Notes: generated from the sequence alone by a model not told the origin. Counted from the stretch's first letter, positions 10,498 through 20,544 are shown. The stretch: DNA of 64,000 nt from Mycobacterium europaeum (GCF_002102155.1 NZ_LQOU01000003.1:1-64000); one strand, 5' to 3'. Made by a program: numbers and translations.

Positions 10498-11426
10498 GTC
10501 GCCCGCGCCGCGGCGTCGAGTCGCGCGCCGCGGGCCCAGTCGACGGCGTTCATGAGTTTCTTTCCGGGCGGCTGGATTTGGCCCAGCCGCACGGCTTGCG
10601 AGCCCGTCCCGACCCAGACGCTCTTGCGGTCGACGTGAATAGCGCCGGGCGGCAACGCTTCCGGGGCGTCGGCCTCGATGTGCACCGGGCCGAGCTTGAT
10701 GCGCAGGTCGCCGATCATCGTCCAGGCACCCGGGTTCGGCGTGACCGAGCGGATCCGCCGCTCCACCACCGCGGCGGGCAGGTCCCAGCGCACCCGGGCC
10801 TGCTCGACGGTGATTTTCGGCGCGACGCTGACGCCGTCGGCGGGTTGCGGGCGGGGCGTCAACGTCTGGTCGGCGATGCCGTCCAGCGTGGTCGACAGCA
10901 GGGCCGCACCCGAATCGGCCAGTCGCTCAAGCAATTCGCCGGCGGTGTCGGTGGGCCGGATCGTTTCGGTGACGACGCCGTAGACGGGGCCGGAGTCCAG
11001 GCTGGGCTCGATCCGAAACGTCGTCGCCCCGGTGATGGTGTCCCCGGCCGCGATCGCCGCCTGCACCGGCGCCGCCCCCCGCCAGGCGGGCAGCAGCGAG
11101 AAGTGCAGGTTGATCCACCCATGCGGGGGCACCGCGAGCAGCGCGTCGCGCAGCAACGCTCCGTAGGCCACGACCGGGCAACAGTCCGGTGCCAGCTCCG
11201 AGAGTTCGGCGACGAATTCGTCGGAGTTCGGTCGCGCCGGCCGCAGCACCGGGATGCCGCGGTCGAGCGCTTCGCGCGCCACCGGCGACGGCTGCGGCTT
11301 GCCGTGCCGGCCCACCGCGGCGTCGGGCCGCGTCAGCACCGCGATCACCTCGTGACGAGGCGAGTCGATGAGGCGACGCAGGGCGGGCAGCGCGGGTTCG
11401 GGGGTGCCGGCGAAGACGAGACGCAC
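10494..11426 (-). CDS. fmt: methionyl-tRNA formyltransferase
   Basis: It formylates initiator Met-tRNA from 10-formyltetrahydrofolate. The 310-residue protein starts [15 protein letters not shown] and has the formyl-transfer core [21 protein letters not shown], with catalytic Asn/His and the SLLP loop, followed by [17 protein letters not shown]. The C-terminal OB-like domain (about 205-310) binds tRNA. The start is GTG at 11426. It heads the short minus-strand run fmt-rsmB-(rpe-ribD). Confidence 0.95.
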   Translation of the reverse strand: MRLVFAGTPEPALPALRRLIDSPRHEVIAVLTRPDAAVGRHGKPQPSPVAREALDRGIPVLRPARPNSDEFVAELSELAPDCCPVVAYGALLRDALLAVPPHGWINLHFSLLPAWRGAAPVQAAIAAGDTITGATTFRIEPSLDSGPVYGVVTETIRPTDTAGELLERLADSGAALLSTTLDGIADQTLTPRPQPADGVSVAPKITVEQARVRWDLPAAVVERRIRSVTPNPGAWTMIGDLRIKLGPVHIEADAPEALPPGAIHVDRKSVWVGTGSQAVRLGQIQPPGKKLMNAVDWARGARLDAAARAT

Positions 11427-11479
11427 CGGCTCAGTCTAGGAAGACACGGACGCCACCCGACCGTAAGTTGCGCACATAA

Positions 11480-11501
11480 ATTATTTCTCATGCATACTAT
11501 T
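11480..11501. promoter_or_regulatory. candidate MarR-regulator operator (copy A)
   Basis: ATTATTTCTCATGCATACTATT is an AT-rich 22-mer in an otherwise GC-rich gap. It matches 17 of 22 bases of a second copy at 12998-13019 upstream of the neighbouring marR gene. It lies about 95 bases before the methyltransferase ATG at 11597. It contains the palindrome ATGCAT but no longer dyad. Confidence 0.55.
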
Positions 11502-11596
11502 GCTAAAGGTCATCATCTTTGCCTGGTGACCGCACTGCCGTGCTAGTGACAACGGGGTCGAGTGGGCAGCCCTTTCCTTATCTCCAAGGAGGTCTG

Positions 11597-12409
11597 ATGA
11601 CTCTCGACACGATGATCAGCGACGCCACTCCCCACCGCGCGATATGGGCCCTCGGCGACTACGCCCTGATGGCCGAGGAAGTGATGGCCCCGCTGGGCCC
11701 GGTCCTGGTCAAGGCCACCGGCATCGGGCCGGGCGTGCGGGTGCTCGACGTCGCGGCCGGCTCGGGCAACATCTCGTTGCCGGCCGCCGCCACGGGCGCC
11801 GAGGTGGTTTCCAGCGACCTGACCCCCGAGCTGTTGCAACGGTCGCAGGCCCGGGCCGCGGCACGCGGCCTGACGATCGACTACCGGGAGGCCAACGCGC
11901 ACGCGCTGCCCTTCGGCGACGGCGAGTTCGACGTCGTCATGTCCGCGATCGGCGTCCAGTTCGCGCCGGACCAGCAGCGGGCCGCCGACGAACTGGTCCG
12001 GGTCTGCCGGCCGGGCGGGACGATCGGCGTCATCAGCTGGACCCCGGAAGGATTTTTCGGTCGGATGCTCGCCACCATCCGGCCTTACCGGCCCAGCCTG
12101 TCGCAAGCCGTGCCACCCGCCGCGCTGTGGGGACGGGAAGGCTATGTCACCGGACTGCTCGGCGAGCGGGTCGGCCGGATGACCGCGGTGCGGGGAATGC
12201 TGGGGGTCAACCGATTCACCAGCGCCAAAGCGGTACACACCTACTTCAAGAACCACTACGGCCCGACGATCGAGGCCTACGCGAACATCGGCCACAACCG
12301 GGTCTTGACCGCCGAGCTGGACGCCCAACTCGTCGAACTCGCCGGGCAATACCTCGACAACGGCACGATGGGCTGGGAGTACCTGCTGGTCATCGCCGAA
12401 AGGCGGTGA
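11597..12409 (+). CDS. class I SAM-dependent methyltransferase (Rv1405c-like)
   Basis: This 270-residue protein has SAM motif I VLDVAAGSGNISLPAA, an acidic second strand (VSSDLTPELL) and the post-core region MSAIGVQFAPDQQRAADELVRVCRPGG, as in UbiE/COQ5-type small-molecule methyltransferases. It matches Mtb Rv1405c/Rv1403c in length and character; the substrate is unknown. The ATG at 11597 has an excellent AAGGAGG at 11586-11592. It is convergent with the downstream marR gene. The shared AT-rich motif in both promoters suggests the MarR protein controls it, as I recall reported for Rv1404 in Mtb. Confidence 0.85.
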   Translation: MTLDTMISDATPHRAIWALGDYALMAEEVMAPLGPVLVKATGIGPGVRVLDVAAGSGNISLPAAATGAEVVSSDLTPELLQRSQARAAARGLTIDYREANAHALPFGDGEFDVVMSAIGVQFAPDQQRAADELVRVCRPGGTIGVISWTPEGFFGRMLATIRPYRPSLSQAVPPAALWGREGYVTGLLGERVGRMTAVRGMLGVNRFTSAKAVHTYFKNHYGPTIEAYANIGHNRVLTAELDAQLVELAGQYLDNGTMGWEYLLVIAERR

Positions 12410-12425
12410 CCAGCCAAGGGTTCGG

Positions 12426-12914
12426 CTACAGGTCGATCTCGGCGTCGAGCTGCACGTCCGGCTCACCGCCGGCGGCGGTGAACGCGGTCAGCGCGCGCAC
12501 CAGGCCGTGGCGCTCCGCCTGCGGCATCTGCTCCACGATGGCCGCGATTTCGGACCGCCGGTGCGCGGTCACCTGGCGGACGACCTCGCGCCCCCGCTTG
12601 GTCAGGGCGGCGAGCAACTCGCGCCGGGACGTCGGGTGCGGGAGGCGGTCGATCAGCCCCGCCGCGACGAGGCGATCGACCATCCGCCCGGTGGCGGAGG
12701 GTTGCACCCCCAGCAGACCGGCCAGGGTGGCCAGGTTGACCGGACCCCGATTGGACAGGATCACCAACGTCCGGAACTGCGGGATGGTGATCGTCTCGTC
12801 CACCTGCCCGATTGAGCGCGCCGAGATGGCAACCAGCAGGCGGGAAGCCGTCAGCAAAGCGTCGGTGATCACATCGAGCGACTCGTCCGCCGTCGCCGGA
12901 TTGTCCGCTGCCAT
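12426..12914 (-). CDS. MarR-family transcriptional regulator (Rv1404-like)
   Basis: The 162-residue protein has the MarR winged-helix arrangement: dimerisation helix ITDALLTASRLLVAISARSI, then PQFRTLVILSNRGPVNLATLAGLLGVQPSATGRMVDRLVAAGLIDRLPHP with the recognition helix, and a wing (SRRELLAALTKRG). The ATG at 12914 is preferred to 12935 and 12983 because GGAAGG lies at proper spacing and the length fits Rv1404. In Mtb this gene sits between two related methyltransferase genes; here only the Rv1405c counterpart is present. Confidence 0.88.
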   Translation of the reverse strand: MAADNPATADESLDVITDALLTASRLLVAISARSIGQVDETITIPQFRTLVILSNRGPVNLATLAGLLGVQPSATGRMVDRLVAAGLIDRLPHPTSRRELLAALTKRGREVVRQVTAHRRSEIAAIVEQMPQAERHGLVRALTAFTAAGGEPDVQLDAEIDL

Positions 12915-12997
12915 CTCGACCCTTCCCCGGATCATCTCCGGCCTGTCGACGGCTGAAGAACAGGAAGTGTAACAACACTCCAATGAAGTAGTGAGGA

Positions 12998-13019
12998 ACT
13001 ATTTCCGACGCATACTATC
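12998..13019. promoter_or_regulatory. candidate MarR-regulator operator (copy B)
   Basis: ACTATTTCCGACGCATACTATC shares 17 of 22 bases with copy A (11480-11501), including the blocks TATTTC and GCATACTAT. It lies about 84 bases upstream of the marR start at 12914, consistent with autoregulation. Confidence 0.55.
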
Positions 13020-13042
13020 CCTTCGCGCGGGATGTCGCGAGG

Positions 13043-15043
13043 TCACCCGATGTGCAGGGGATCGATCTGCACCCGCACCGGCTCGTGGGATTGACGGGCG
13101 GACAGCACACCCACGCCCCGGCGCAGCGCCGCGGCCAACGCCAGGCCCTGATCGCGGCGGGCGCGCACCAACATCCTGGTCACGGGGACGCCGGCCGGCG
13201 TCCCCGGCGGACGGCGCACGCCCGCCGGCAAATCCACCGGACCCAGCACATCGGCCCCCTCGGGCAGCCCGGCCTCCTCGAGCAGCGCCGCCACCGCCTC
13301 GGCGGCGCCGTCCAGCGCCGCCAGGTGCACGCTCGGGGGCAGGCCCAGTTCGGTCCGAGCCGCCAGGTCGGCCTCGGCGTGGCCCACCGGGTCCCATCGG
13401 ATCAGCGATTGCACCGTCGGAATGGACGATTCGGCCACCGCCAGCACCACCCCGCCGTCGCCGCGGGCACGCACCAGCGCCGCGGCGCTCATCCAGCGCC
13501 ACAGCGCGTCCTCGGCGGCGCGCAGGTCCTGTCGGCCCAGCAGCGCCCAGGTGTCCAGTAGCAGCGCGGCGCCGTAGCCGCCCGCCGCGGCGGGTTCCGC
13601 CCCCGGTGTCGCGACCACCAGCGCCGGGGCGGCGGCGACCTCCGGCACGACGCCGTCTCCCGACGAGGTGATCACCGCGGTGCCGGGAAAGGCGCGCCCG
13701 AGTTCCTCGGCGGTCCGACGCGCCCCGACCACAACGGCGCGCACCGCGTCGGACCCACAGCGCGCGCAGCGACGGGTCGGGTCGATGCGCCCGCACCACC
13801 GGCAGACCAGTGCGGCGCCGCCCTCCTGCGCCGACAGCGGCCCGGTGCAGTGCCGGCACCGGGCGATGGCCCGGCAGCGCGCGCAGGCCAGCGAAGGGAC
13901 GTACCCGCGCCGCGGCACCTGCACCAGCACCGGCGCGCCCGCCTGCAGCGACGACCGGGCGGCGCGCAGGGCGATGGACGGGATCCGCGCGGTGCGTGCG
14001 GCCGGGTCACGCTCGTCCGCGTAGCCGGTGTCGTCGAGGGCGACCACCCGCGGCGTGCGGGCCCGCACCACCGCCCGGGCCGCGACGATGTCGTGCGCCC
14101 ACCCGCTGCGCACCAATGCCTGCGCTTCCGCGGTGCGCGCGTACCCCCCGATCAGCCCCGCGCAGCGGGCCTGGTGCGCGCGCAGCATCGCCACCTCCCG
14201 CGCGTGCGGGTACGGCGCCCGCGGCTCCGACAGGCTGTCGTCGGCATCGGCCCAGACCATGACGAGGCCCAGGTCGCTGAGAGGCGCGAAAACCGCGCTG
14301 CGCGTGCCGATCACCAGCCGGGCCTGACCGCGCAGCGCCGCGAGCCACCGCCGGTAACGCGCGGCCGGCCCCAGCCCGGCCGACAGCGCCACCACGCCGT
14401 TCTCGTCGATCCGCTCGGTCGCGGCCCGCCACAGCGTGTCCAGGTCGCGCTGGTCGGGCACGATCGCCAGCACCGCCCGGCCGGCGCGGATGGTCTGCGC
14501 GGCGGCCTCGGCGAACCGGTCCGCCCACGACTCCCCCGGCAGCGCCTGCCAGACGGCCCGCGCGGCCCGCGATTCGGCCAGGGCGTCCAGGAACTGCGCG
14601 CCCCGGCCGTAGGACGCCCACGCCGCCGGGTCGACGGGCGCGGGAACCGGCAGCCGGTGGGCGGTCACCGGTTCCCGCTCCACCCGCGCGTGCCGGGCCG
14701 GCACCGCCAGGCGCAGCACGTCCGGCCGGGTGCCCGCGTAGCGCGCCGCCACCGCGTCGACCAACCGGCGGATCTCGGGGGTCAGTACCGGTTCGGCCGA
14801 CACGACGCGGTCCAGCCACCCGAGCTTGCCGTGGTGGTCGGTGTCGTTGCGGCGCTCCAGCACGAACGCGTCGACCAGCCGGCCGTGAAACCGCACCCGC
14901 ACCCGCACCCCCGGCTGGGCGTCGTCGGACTGCTCGGCCGACACCAGGTAGTCGAACTCGCGGTCCAGGTGCGGCACCGAGAGCATCGGCAGCACCCGGG
15001 CGATGGGTTCGACCTGAACGGGCGTCGGCGCGCCGGCGGTCAA
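13043..15043 (-). CDS. priA: PriA-like primosomal protein, helicase motifs degenerate
   Basis: The 666-residue protein keeps the N-terminal DNA-binding region (ARVLPMLSVPHLDREFDYLV), the helicase-fold layout, and the cysteine-rich zinc module near residues 395-440 (CARCRAIARCRHC and CRWCGRIDPTRRCARCG). The Walker A GxTGSGKT of E. coli PriA is missing (QALPGESWADRF in that place), and the DEEH box reads DADD. It therefore looks unable to hydrolyse ATP, as is annotated for mycobacterial PriA generally. The only in-frame start near the conserved N-terminus is TTG at 15043. The role in replication restart is inferred by homology (Rv1402). Confidence 0.88.
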   Translation of the reverse strand: MTAGAPTPVQVEPIARVLPMLSVPHLDREFDYLVSAEQSDDAQPGVRVRVRFHGRLVDAFVLERRNDTDHHGKLGWLDRVVSAEPVLTPEIRRLVDAVAARYAGTRPDVLRLAVPARHARVEREPVTAHRLPVPAPVDPAAWASYGRGAQFLDALAESRAARAVWQALPGESWADRFAEAAAQTIRAGRAVLAIVPDQRDLDTLWRAATERIDENGVVALSAGLGPAARYRRWLAALRGQARLVIGTRSAVFAPLSDLGLVMVWADADDSLSEPRAPYPHAREVAMLRAHQARCAGLIGGYARTAEAQALVRSGWAHDIVAARAVVRARTPRVVALDDTGYADERDPAARTARIPSIALRAARSSLQAGAPVLVQVPRRGYVPSLACARCRAIARCRHCTGPLSAQEGGAALVCRWCGRIDPTRRCARCGSDAVRAVVVGARRTAEELGRAFPGTAVITSSGDGVVPEVAAAPALVVATPGAEPAAAGGYGAALLLDTWALLGRQDLRAAEDALWRWMSAAALVRARGDGGVVLAVAESSIPTVQSLIRWDPVGHAEADLAARTELGLPPSVHLAALDGAAEAVAALLEEAGLPEGADVLGPVDLPAGVRRPPGTPAGVPVTRMLVRARRDQGLALAAALRRGVGVLSARQSHEPVRVQIDPLHIG

Positions 15044-15105
15044 TGTTCCCGCCGGTATCGAAATGTGTTGTAGGCCAACACCTTCACCGTCCGGCTCGGA
15101 AGCGG

Positions 15106-15840
15106 TCAGCTTTCGTCCGATGCCGGGGGGCCGGCGTCGGACGGTGCCTCACGGCCGAAGAAGAACCCCGCCGTCATCAGGATCAGCGCGGCCGCGTAGG
15201 ACCACCAGATCGGCACCGCCAGCGCCTCGTTGCCCAGGATGAAGCGGCCGATGGCGATCAGGGAGTCCGAAGCCGCGAAACACACCGCCCCCACCGCCGT
15301 CCAGATCGTCGGCAACCGCGCCACCAGCGCGGCACACACCATCGCGGTCAGCACCAGGATGTAGGCCGTCACCGGAAGCGTCAGCTTGTTCAGGTGCGGC
15401 CAGAACCAGGCCAGCAGCGCGGCGGTGGCCGCGCACATGGCAACCACCGCGGCGATGCGCGGCTTCGACGGGCGCCGCGCCGCCAGCGGCAGGAGCGCCC
15501 CCAGGAAACACAAGTGCGCCAACAGGAATGCGGCCAGGCCCACCACGAAGGACTGCGTCCACCACGGGATGGCCAGCGCCCAGTCGCCGACGGCCGACAG
15601 CAGCAGTGCGGGCATCAACCATCGCCGCTCGCGCACGATCGCGTGGCCCACCGCCGCGGCGGTCAGCAACAGCGCCATCGAGGCCTTGAACAGCGGCTGC
15701 AGCACCCAGTGCCCGGTCAGCTCGGTCCCCGGCGGCGATCCCAACGCCAGCACCGTCAGGTAGACGCCGTAGCCGAGGGCCGCCCAGCCGGCCACCACCC
15801 AGCCGCCGGTCACCAGTCGAGGTGCGTACGGTACGTCCAT
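15106..15840 (-). CDS. YhhN-family integral membrane protein (Rv1401-like)
   Basis: The 244-residue protein has about eight hydrophobic helices with the YhhN-type signatures [23 protein letters not shown] and [14 protein letters not shown], and ends in a hydrophilic Asp/Ser tail. Eukaryotic relatives (TMEM86) are lysoplasmalogenases; activity on any lipid is not established for the bacterial protein. The ATG at 15840 shares the tetramer CATG (15838-15841) with the divergent lipI start, so the two genes start face to face with overlapping codons. Confidence 0.8.
   Translation of the reverse strand: MDVPYAPRLVTGGWVVAGWAALGYGVYLTVLALGSPPGTELTGHWVLQPLFKASMALLLTAAAVGHAIVRERRWLMPALLLSAVGDWALAIPWWTQSFVVGLAAFLLAHLCFLGALLPLAARRPSKPRIAAVVAMCAATAALLAWFWPHLNKLTLPVTAYILVLTAMVCAALVARLPTIWTAVGAVCFAASDSLIAIGRFILGNEALAVPIWWSYAAALILMTAGFFFGREAPSDAGPPASDES
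15827..15832 (+). promoter_or_regulatory. leaderless-type -10 element of lipI
   Basis: TACGGT ends six bases before ATG 15839. An identical TACGGT-N6-ATG arrangement precedes lipH. Confidence 0.6.
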
Positions 15841-16801
15841 GCCAAGCTTGGATAACACAGCCGACGAAAAGCCCGCGATCGACCCCATCCTGCAGAAGGT
15901 ACTGGATGCGGTTCCCTTCCGGCTATCCACCGACGACGGCGTGGACGCGGCGCGGCAGCGGTTCCGCGACCTGCCGCGCCGGGCGCTGCACCCCGAGCTG
16001 CGCGTCGAGGACCGGGCCATCCCGGGACCGGCGGGATCGGTCGGCGTGCGGATCTATTGGCCGCCAAGCCATTCCGAAGACGCCGCGGCGCCCGTCGTGC
16101 TGTATTTCCACGGCGGCGGTTTCGTCGTGGGTGACCTGGACAGCTACGACGGCACGGCGCGTCAGCACGCGGTCGGCGCCGACGCGATCGTGCTGTCCGT
16201 CGACTACCGGTTGGCGCCGGAGCACACCTATCCCGCCGCCGTCGAAGACGCTTGGGCCGCAACGCTTTGGGCCGCCGAGCACGCCGTCGAGCTGGGCGGT
16301 GACCCGAATCGGATGGGTGTGGCCGGGGATTCGGCCGGCGGAACCATCAGCGCGGTCATGGCGCAGCGGGCTCGGGACAGCGGCGGGCCGCCGATCGCGT
16401 TCCAGCTGTTGTGGTATCCCTCGACGATGTGGGACGCCACGCTGCCGTCCTTCACCGAGAACGCCGGCGCGCCGATCCTCGACGTCAAGGCCGTCGCCGA
16501 GTTCTCGCGTTGGTACGCCGGCGATGTCAACCTGTCGGCCCCGCCGGCGGGTATGGCGCCCGGCCGGGCCGACGACCTGTCCAACCTGCCGGCCGCCTAC
16601 ATCGCGGTCGCCGGCTACGACCCCCTGCGCGACGACGGCATCCGCTACGGCGAACTGCTGGCCGCCGCCGGTGGGGCCGTCGAGGTGCACAACGCCGAGA
16701 CGCTGGTGCACGGCTACCTCGGTTACGGCGGTGTGGTGCCGGCGGCGACCGCCGCGATGGAGCGCGGGCTGGCGGCCCTGAGAACCGGGCTGCGCGGGTG
16801 A
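15839..16801 (+). CDS. lipI: HSL-family (group IV) esterase/lipase LipI
   Basis: This 320-residue alpha/beta hydrolase of the hormone-sensitive-lipase family has the oxyanion motif HGGG at 91-94, the nucleophile S165 in GDSAGG, D261 (YDPLRDDG) and H291 (LVHGY). Length and N-terminus ([16 protein letters not shown]) agree with Mtb LipI (Rv1400c). It probably acts in the cytosol on short-chain acyl esters, as no signal peptide is visible. It lies upstream of its paralogue lipH and of a flavin monooxygenase, suggesting a lipid or ester catabolic cluster. Confidence 0.92.
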   Translation: MPSLDNTADEKPAIDPILQKVLDAVPFRLSTDDGVDAARQRFRDLPRRALHPELRVEDRAIPGPAGSVGVRIYWPPSHSEDAAAPVVLYFHGGGFVVGDLDSYDGTARQHAVGADAIVLSVDYRLAPEHTYPAAVEDAWAATLWAAEHAVELGGDPNRMGVAGDSAGGTISAVMAQRARDSGGPPIAFQLLWYPSTMWDATLPSFTENAGAPILDVKAVAEFSRWYAGDVNLSAPPAGMAPGRADDLSNLPAAYIAVAGYDPLRDDGIRYGELLAAAGGAVEVHNAETLVHGYLGYGGVVPAATAAMERGLAALRTGLRG

Positions 16802-16811
16802 ATCCGGGGCG

Positions 16812-16817
16812 TACGGT
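16812..16817 (+). promoter_or_regulatory. leaderless-type -10 element of lipH
   Basis: TACGGT ends six bases before ATG 16824, the same hexamer and spacing as for lipI, suggesting that lipH can be transcribed on its own. Confidence 0.55.
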
Positions 16818-16823
16818 GAATCC

Positions 16824-17789
16824 ATGACGGAGCCCACCTTCGCCCGCCCGGGGATCGATCTGGCGTTCAAGGCGCTGCTCGACGCCTTCCCGATGACCTT
16901 CCGCGCCGACGACGGCGTGGAGGTGGCCCGCAAGCGGCTGCGGCTGCTCCAGGTGCCGCCCGAAATGCTCCCCGACCTGCGGGTCGAGGACCGCACGATC
17001 GGCCACGGCGAGCTCACCGACATCCCGGTGCGGATCTACTGGCCGCCCCTGGAGCCGGAGGAGGCGCTGCCCGTCGTCGTCTTCTACCACGGCGGCGGGT
17101 TCTGTCTGGGCGGCGTGGACACCCACGACCCGCTCGCCCGCGCGCACGCCGTGGGTGCCGAGGCGATCGTGGTGTCGGTGGACTACCGGCTGGCCCCCGA
17201 GCATCCGTTCCCGGCCGCGGTCGAGGACGCCTGGGCGGCGCTGCAGTGGGTCGCGGCGCACGCGGGCGAGCTGGGCGGCGACCCGGATCGGATCGCCGTC
17301 GCCGGCGACTCGGCCGGCGGCAACCTGGCCGCCGTGATGACGCACCTGGCCAGCGAGAACGCCGGACCCACCCTGAGCTTCCAGCTGCTCTGGTACCCGG
17401 TCGTCACCGCCGACCTGTCGCTGCCGTCGTTCACCGAGAACGCCAACGCGCCGATCCTGGACCGCGACGTGATCGACGCCTTCCTGTCCTGGTACCTGCC
17501 CGACACCGACCTCAGCGACCCGACGGCGCTGCCGGTCACCCTCGCGCCGGCGAACGCGACCGACCTGTCCGGGTTGCCGCCCGCCTACATCGCGACCGCC
17601 GAACACGATCCGCTGCGCGATGACGGTGCCCGCTACGCCGAGCTGCTGGATGCCGCCGGCGTGCCCGCCGAGCTGAGCAACGAGCCGAACCTGGTGCACG
17701 GCTACGCCAGCTTCGCCCTGGTCATTCCCGCGGCCGGCGATGCCACCGACCGCGGACTGGCCGCACTCAAGAAGGCACTCCACTCCTAG
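16824..17789 (+). CDS. lipH: HSL-family (group IV) carboxylesterase LipH
   Basis: This 321-residue paralogue of LipI carries HGGG (89-92), the nucleophile S163 in GDSAGG, D262 (HDPLRDDG) and H292 (LVHGY). The two proteins align end to end, including WPP, YRLAPEH and PSFTENA blocks, so they arose by tandem duplication; both are kept in Mtb as Rv1399c and Rv1400c. It starts 22 bases after the lipI stop and is followed after 11 bases by the monooxygenase gene. Confidence 0.92.
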   Translation: MTEPTFARPGIDLAFKALLDAFPMTFRADDGVEVARKRLRLLQVPPEMLPDLRVEDRTIGHGELTDIPVRIYWPPLEPEEALPVVVFYHGGGFCLGGVDTHDPLARAHAVGAEAIVVSVDYRLAPEHPFPAAVEDAWAALQWVAAHAGELGGDPDRIAVAGDSAGGNLAAVMTHLASENAGPTLSFQLLWYPVVTADLSLPSFTENANAPILDRDVIDAFLSWYLPDTDLSDPTALPVTLAPANATDLSGLPPAYIATAEHDPLRDDGARYAELLDAAGVPAELSNEPNLVHGYASFALVIPAAGDATDRGLAALKKALHS

Positions 17790-17800
17790 GCGGGCGAACG

Positions 17801-19297
17801 ATGGGCAGCACTCCCGATTTCCACACGCTGATCGTGGGCGCCGGCTTCTCCGGGATCGGCGCCGCCATCAAGCTCGACGACGCCGGGCTGTCCGACTATC
17901 TCGTCGTCGAGGCGGGCGACGGGGTAGGCGGGACGTGGCACTGGAACACCTATCCCGGTATCGCCGTGGACATCCCGTCGTTCTCCTACCAGTTCTCCTT
18001 CGAGCAGAGCCCGGATTGGTCGCGAACGTACGCGCGGGGGCGCGAGCTCAAGGCGTACGCCGAACACTGCGTCGACAAATACGGCCTCCGGTCGCGAATC
18101 CGGTTGAACACCAAGGTGCAATCGGCCGAGTTCGACGACGGGCAATGCCTGTGGCGGGTGCAGACCGACCCCGGCGGCACGGTCACCGCCCGGTTCCTGA
18201 TCAGCGCGTGCGGCGTCCTCACCGTCCCCAACCTGCCCGACATCGACGGGGTGGACACCTTCGGCGGCGTCACGATGCACACCGCGCGCTGGGATCACCG
18301 CCAGGACCTGACCGGCAAGCGCGTCGCCATCATCGGCACCGGCGCCTCGGCCGTCCAGGTCATCCCCGAGATCGCCCCGATCGTCGAGCGGCTCACCGTG
18401 TTTCAGCGCACCCCGATCTGGTGCTTCCCCAAGCTGGACGTCGCGCTGCCCGCGCCGGCCCGCTGGGCGATGCGGGTGCCCGCCGTCTTGGTCATGCAGC
18501 GGCTCCTCAGCCAGGCCTTCGTCGAAGTCACCTTCCCGATCTCCGCGCACTACTTCACGGTGGTGCCGCTGGCCAAACGGATGGAGTCGGCGGGACTGGC
18601 GTATCTACGCAAACAGGTGCACGATCCAGCGGTGCGCGACCAGCTCACCCCGCGCTACGCCGTCGGCTGCAAACGCCCGGGTTTTCACAACGAGTACCTG
18701 GCCACGTTCAACCGCGACAACGTGCGGCTGGTCACCGAGCCGATCGACAAGATCACGCCCACGGCGGTGGCCACCACCGACGGCGAAGATCACGAGATAG
18801 ACGTGTTGGTCCTGGCCACCGGGTTCAAAGTGATGGACCCCGACGACGTTCCGACCTTCGCGGTCACCGGAAGCGGCGGCAAGTCGTTGAGCCGGTTCTG
18901 GGACGAGCACCGGCTGCAGGCCTACGAGGGGGTTTCGGTCCCGGGATTCCCGAACCTGTTCAACGTGTTCGGCCCGTACGGCTACGTCGGCTCCTCGTAT
19001 TTCGCGCTCATCGAGACCCAGACCCACCACATCGTGCGGTGCCTGAAGCGCGCCCGGCGCGACGGCGCGACGCGCGTCGAGGTCACCGAAAAAGCCAACG
19101 ACCGCTACTTCGCCGAGATGATGCGCCGGCGGCACCGGCAGATCTTCTGGCAGGACAGTTGCCGGCTGGCCAACAGCTATTACTTCGACAAGAACGGCGA
19201 CGTGCCGCTGCGCCCCACCACGACGGTGGAGGCCTACTGGCGCAGCCGGCGCTTCGACCTCGACGACTACCGGTTCACCGGTGCCGGCGCGCGCTAG
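17801..19297 (+). CDS. flavin-containing (Baeyer-Villiger type) monooxygenase
   Basis: The 498-residue protein has an FAD-binding Rossmann motif at 11-21 ([11 protein letters not shown]), the NADPH motif [10 protein letters not shown], and between them [12 protein letters not shown], close to the FxGxxxHxxxW(P/D) fingerprint of class B flavoprotein monooxygenases. It matches Mtb Rv1393c. With LipI/LipH next to it, oxidation of a ketone to an ester followed by ester hydrolysis is a plausible pathway, but this is inference. Its TAG overlaps the metK TAG on the other strand in a shared CTAG (19294-19297). Confidence 0.88.
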   Translation: MGSTPDFHTLIVGAGFSGIGAAIKLDDAGLSDYLVVEAGDGVGGTWHWNTYPGIAVDIPSFSYQFSFEQSPDWSRTYARGRELKAYAEHCVDKYGLRSRIRLNTKVQSAEFDDGQCLWRVQTDPGGTVTARFLISACGVLTVPNLPDIDGVDTFGGVTMHTARWDHRQDLTGKRVAIIGTGASAVQVIPEIAPIVERLTVFQRTPIWCFPKLDVALPAPARWAMRVPAVLVMQRLLSQAFVEVTFPISAHYFTVVPLAKRMESAGLAYLRKQVHDPAVRDQLTPRYAVGCKRPGFHNEYLATFNRDNVRLVTEPIDKITPTAVATTDGEDHEIDVLVLATGFKVMDPDDVPTFAVTGSGGKSLSRFWDEHRLQAYEGVSVPGFPNLFNVFGPYGYVGSSYFALIETQTHHIVRCLKRARRDGATRVEVTEKANDRYFAEMMRRRHRQIFWQDSCRLANSYYFDKNGDVPLRPTTTVEAYWRSRRFDLDDYRFTGAGAR

Positions 19298-20505
19298 ACG
19301 GCGCGCTTGAGGTCGTCGACCTTGTTGAGCTGCTCCCACGGCAGCTCGACGTCGGTGCGGCCGAAGTGGCCGTACGCGGCGGTCTGCGCGTAGATCGGGC
19401 GCAACAGGTCCAGGTCGCGGATGATGGCGCCGGGCCGCAGGTCGAAGACCTCGGGCACGATCTTCTCGATCTTGACCGGGTCGACCGTGGCGGTGCCGAA
19501 CGTCTCGACGAACAGGCCGACGGGCGCGGCCTTGCCGATCGCGTAGGCCACCTGCACCTCGACCCGCTCCGCCAGCCCGGCGGCGACGATGTTCTTGGCC
19601 ACCCAGCGCATCGCGTACGCGGCTGAGCGGTCCACCTTGGACGGGTCCTTGCCGGAGAAGGCGCCGCCACCGTGGCGCGCCCATCCGCCGTAGGTGTCGA
19701 CGATGATCTTGCGGCCGGTCAGCCCCGCGTCGCCCATCGGGCCGCCCAGGACGAACTTGCCGGTCGGGTTGAAAAGCAACCGCGTCGACGAGGTGTCCAG
19801 GGTGTCGTGCGCGAGGTCGTCGAGCACGGTGTTGACGACCTTTTCCCGCAGGTCGGGGGTCAGGGTCTTCTCCAGGTCGATATCGGCCGCGTGCTGGGTG
19901 GAGATCACCACGGTGTCGAGCCGGACCGGGACGTTGTCTTCGTATTCGATGGTGACCTGCGTCTTGCCGTCCGGACGCAGGTACGGCAGCACGCCGTTCT
20001 TGCGCACCTCGGTCAGCCGCCGGGACAGGCGGTGGGCCAGCGCGATGGGCAGCGGCATCAGTTCGGGGGTGTCCGCGATCGCGTAGCCGAACATCAGGCC
20101 CTGGTCACCGGCGCCCTGCGCGTCCAGCGGGTCCCGCTCCCCTTCGACCCGGGCCTCGTATGCGGTGTCGACGCCCTGGGCGATGTCGGGCGACTGGGCG
20201 CCGATGCCGATGTTCACCCCGCACGAGGCCCCGTCGAAGCCCTTGTCGGAGGAGTCGTAGCCGATCTCGAGGATGCGCTCGCGGACGGTGTTGGTGATGT
20301 CGGCGAACGCCTCCTTGGCCGTCGTCGTCACCTCGCCGACGACGTGGACCTGGCCGGTGGTGACCAGCGTCTCGACCGCGACACGTGAGCGGGGGTCCTG
20401 CGCCAGCAGGGCGTCGAGAACCGAGTCGCTGATCGCGTCACAGATCTTGTCGGGATGTCCCTCAGTCACCGACTCACTGGTAAACAGGCGACCCTTTTCG
20501 CTCAC
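19294..20505 (-). CDS. metK: S-adenosylmethionine synthetase
   Basis: It makes SAM from methionine and ATP. The 403-residue sequence shows [20 protein letters not shown] at the start, the nucleotide-binding hexapeptide GAGDQG, and the P-loop-like [18 protein letters not shown]. The GTG start at 20505 is preceded by GGAAGG. It is the last gene of the mihF-gmk-rpoZ-coaBC-metK series and has its own strong-looking -10 hexamer in the 97-base gap. Confidence 0.97.
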   Translation of the reverse strand: MSEKGRLFTSESVTEGHPDKICDAISDSVLDALLAQDPRSRVAVETLVTTGQVHVVGEVTTTAKEAFADITNTVRERILEIGYDSSDKGFDGASCGVNIGIGAQSPDIAQGVDTAYEARVEGERDPLDAQGAGDQGLMFGYAIADTPELMPLPIALAHRLSRRLTEVRKNGVLPYLRPDGKTQVTIEYEDNVPVRLDTVVISTQHAADIDLEKTLTPDLREKVVNTVLDDLAHDTLDTSSTRLLFNPTGKFVLGGPMGDAGLTGRKIIVDTYGGWARHGGGAFSGKDPSKVDRSAAYAMRWVAKNIVAAGLAERVEVQVAYAIGKAAPVGLFVETFGTATVDPVKIEKIVPEVFDLRPGAIIRDLDLLRPIYAQTAAYGHFGRTDVELPWEQLNKVDDLKRAV

Positions 20506-20538
20506 AATCTCAACCCTTCCGAATAGTTAGTTAACCGA

Positions 20539-20544
20539 ATTATA
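20539..20544 (-). promoter_or_regulatory. metK promoter -10 element
   Basis: The minus strand reads TATAAT, a perfect consensus -10, 33 bases before the GTG start, in an AT-rich patch. Transcription would start near 20531-20533, giving a leader of about 27 bases. No good -35 is seen at 17 bases. Confidence 0.6.

Noticed and set aside
15065..15081. GTGTTG-TAGGC-CAACAC hairpin between yhhN and priA
   Set aside because: Short stem without a T-tract and oriented between co-directional genes; too weak to call as a terminator.
17740..19626. 628-codon + strand frame overlapping the monooxygenase and metK
   Set aside because: It runs through two recognised genes in a different frame and has an Arg-rich product.
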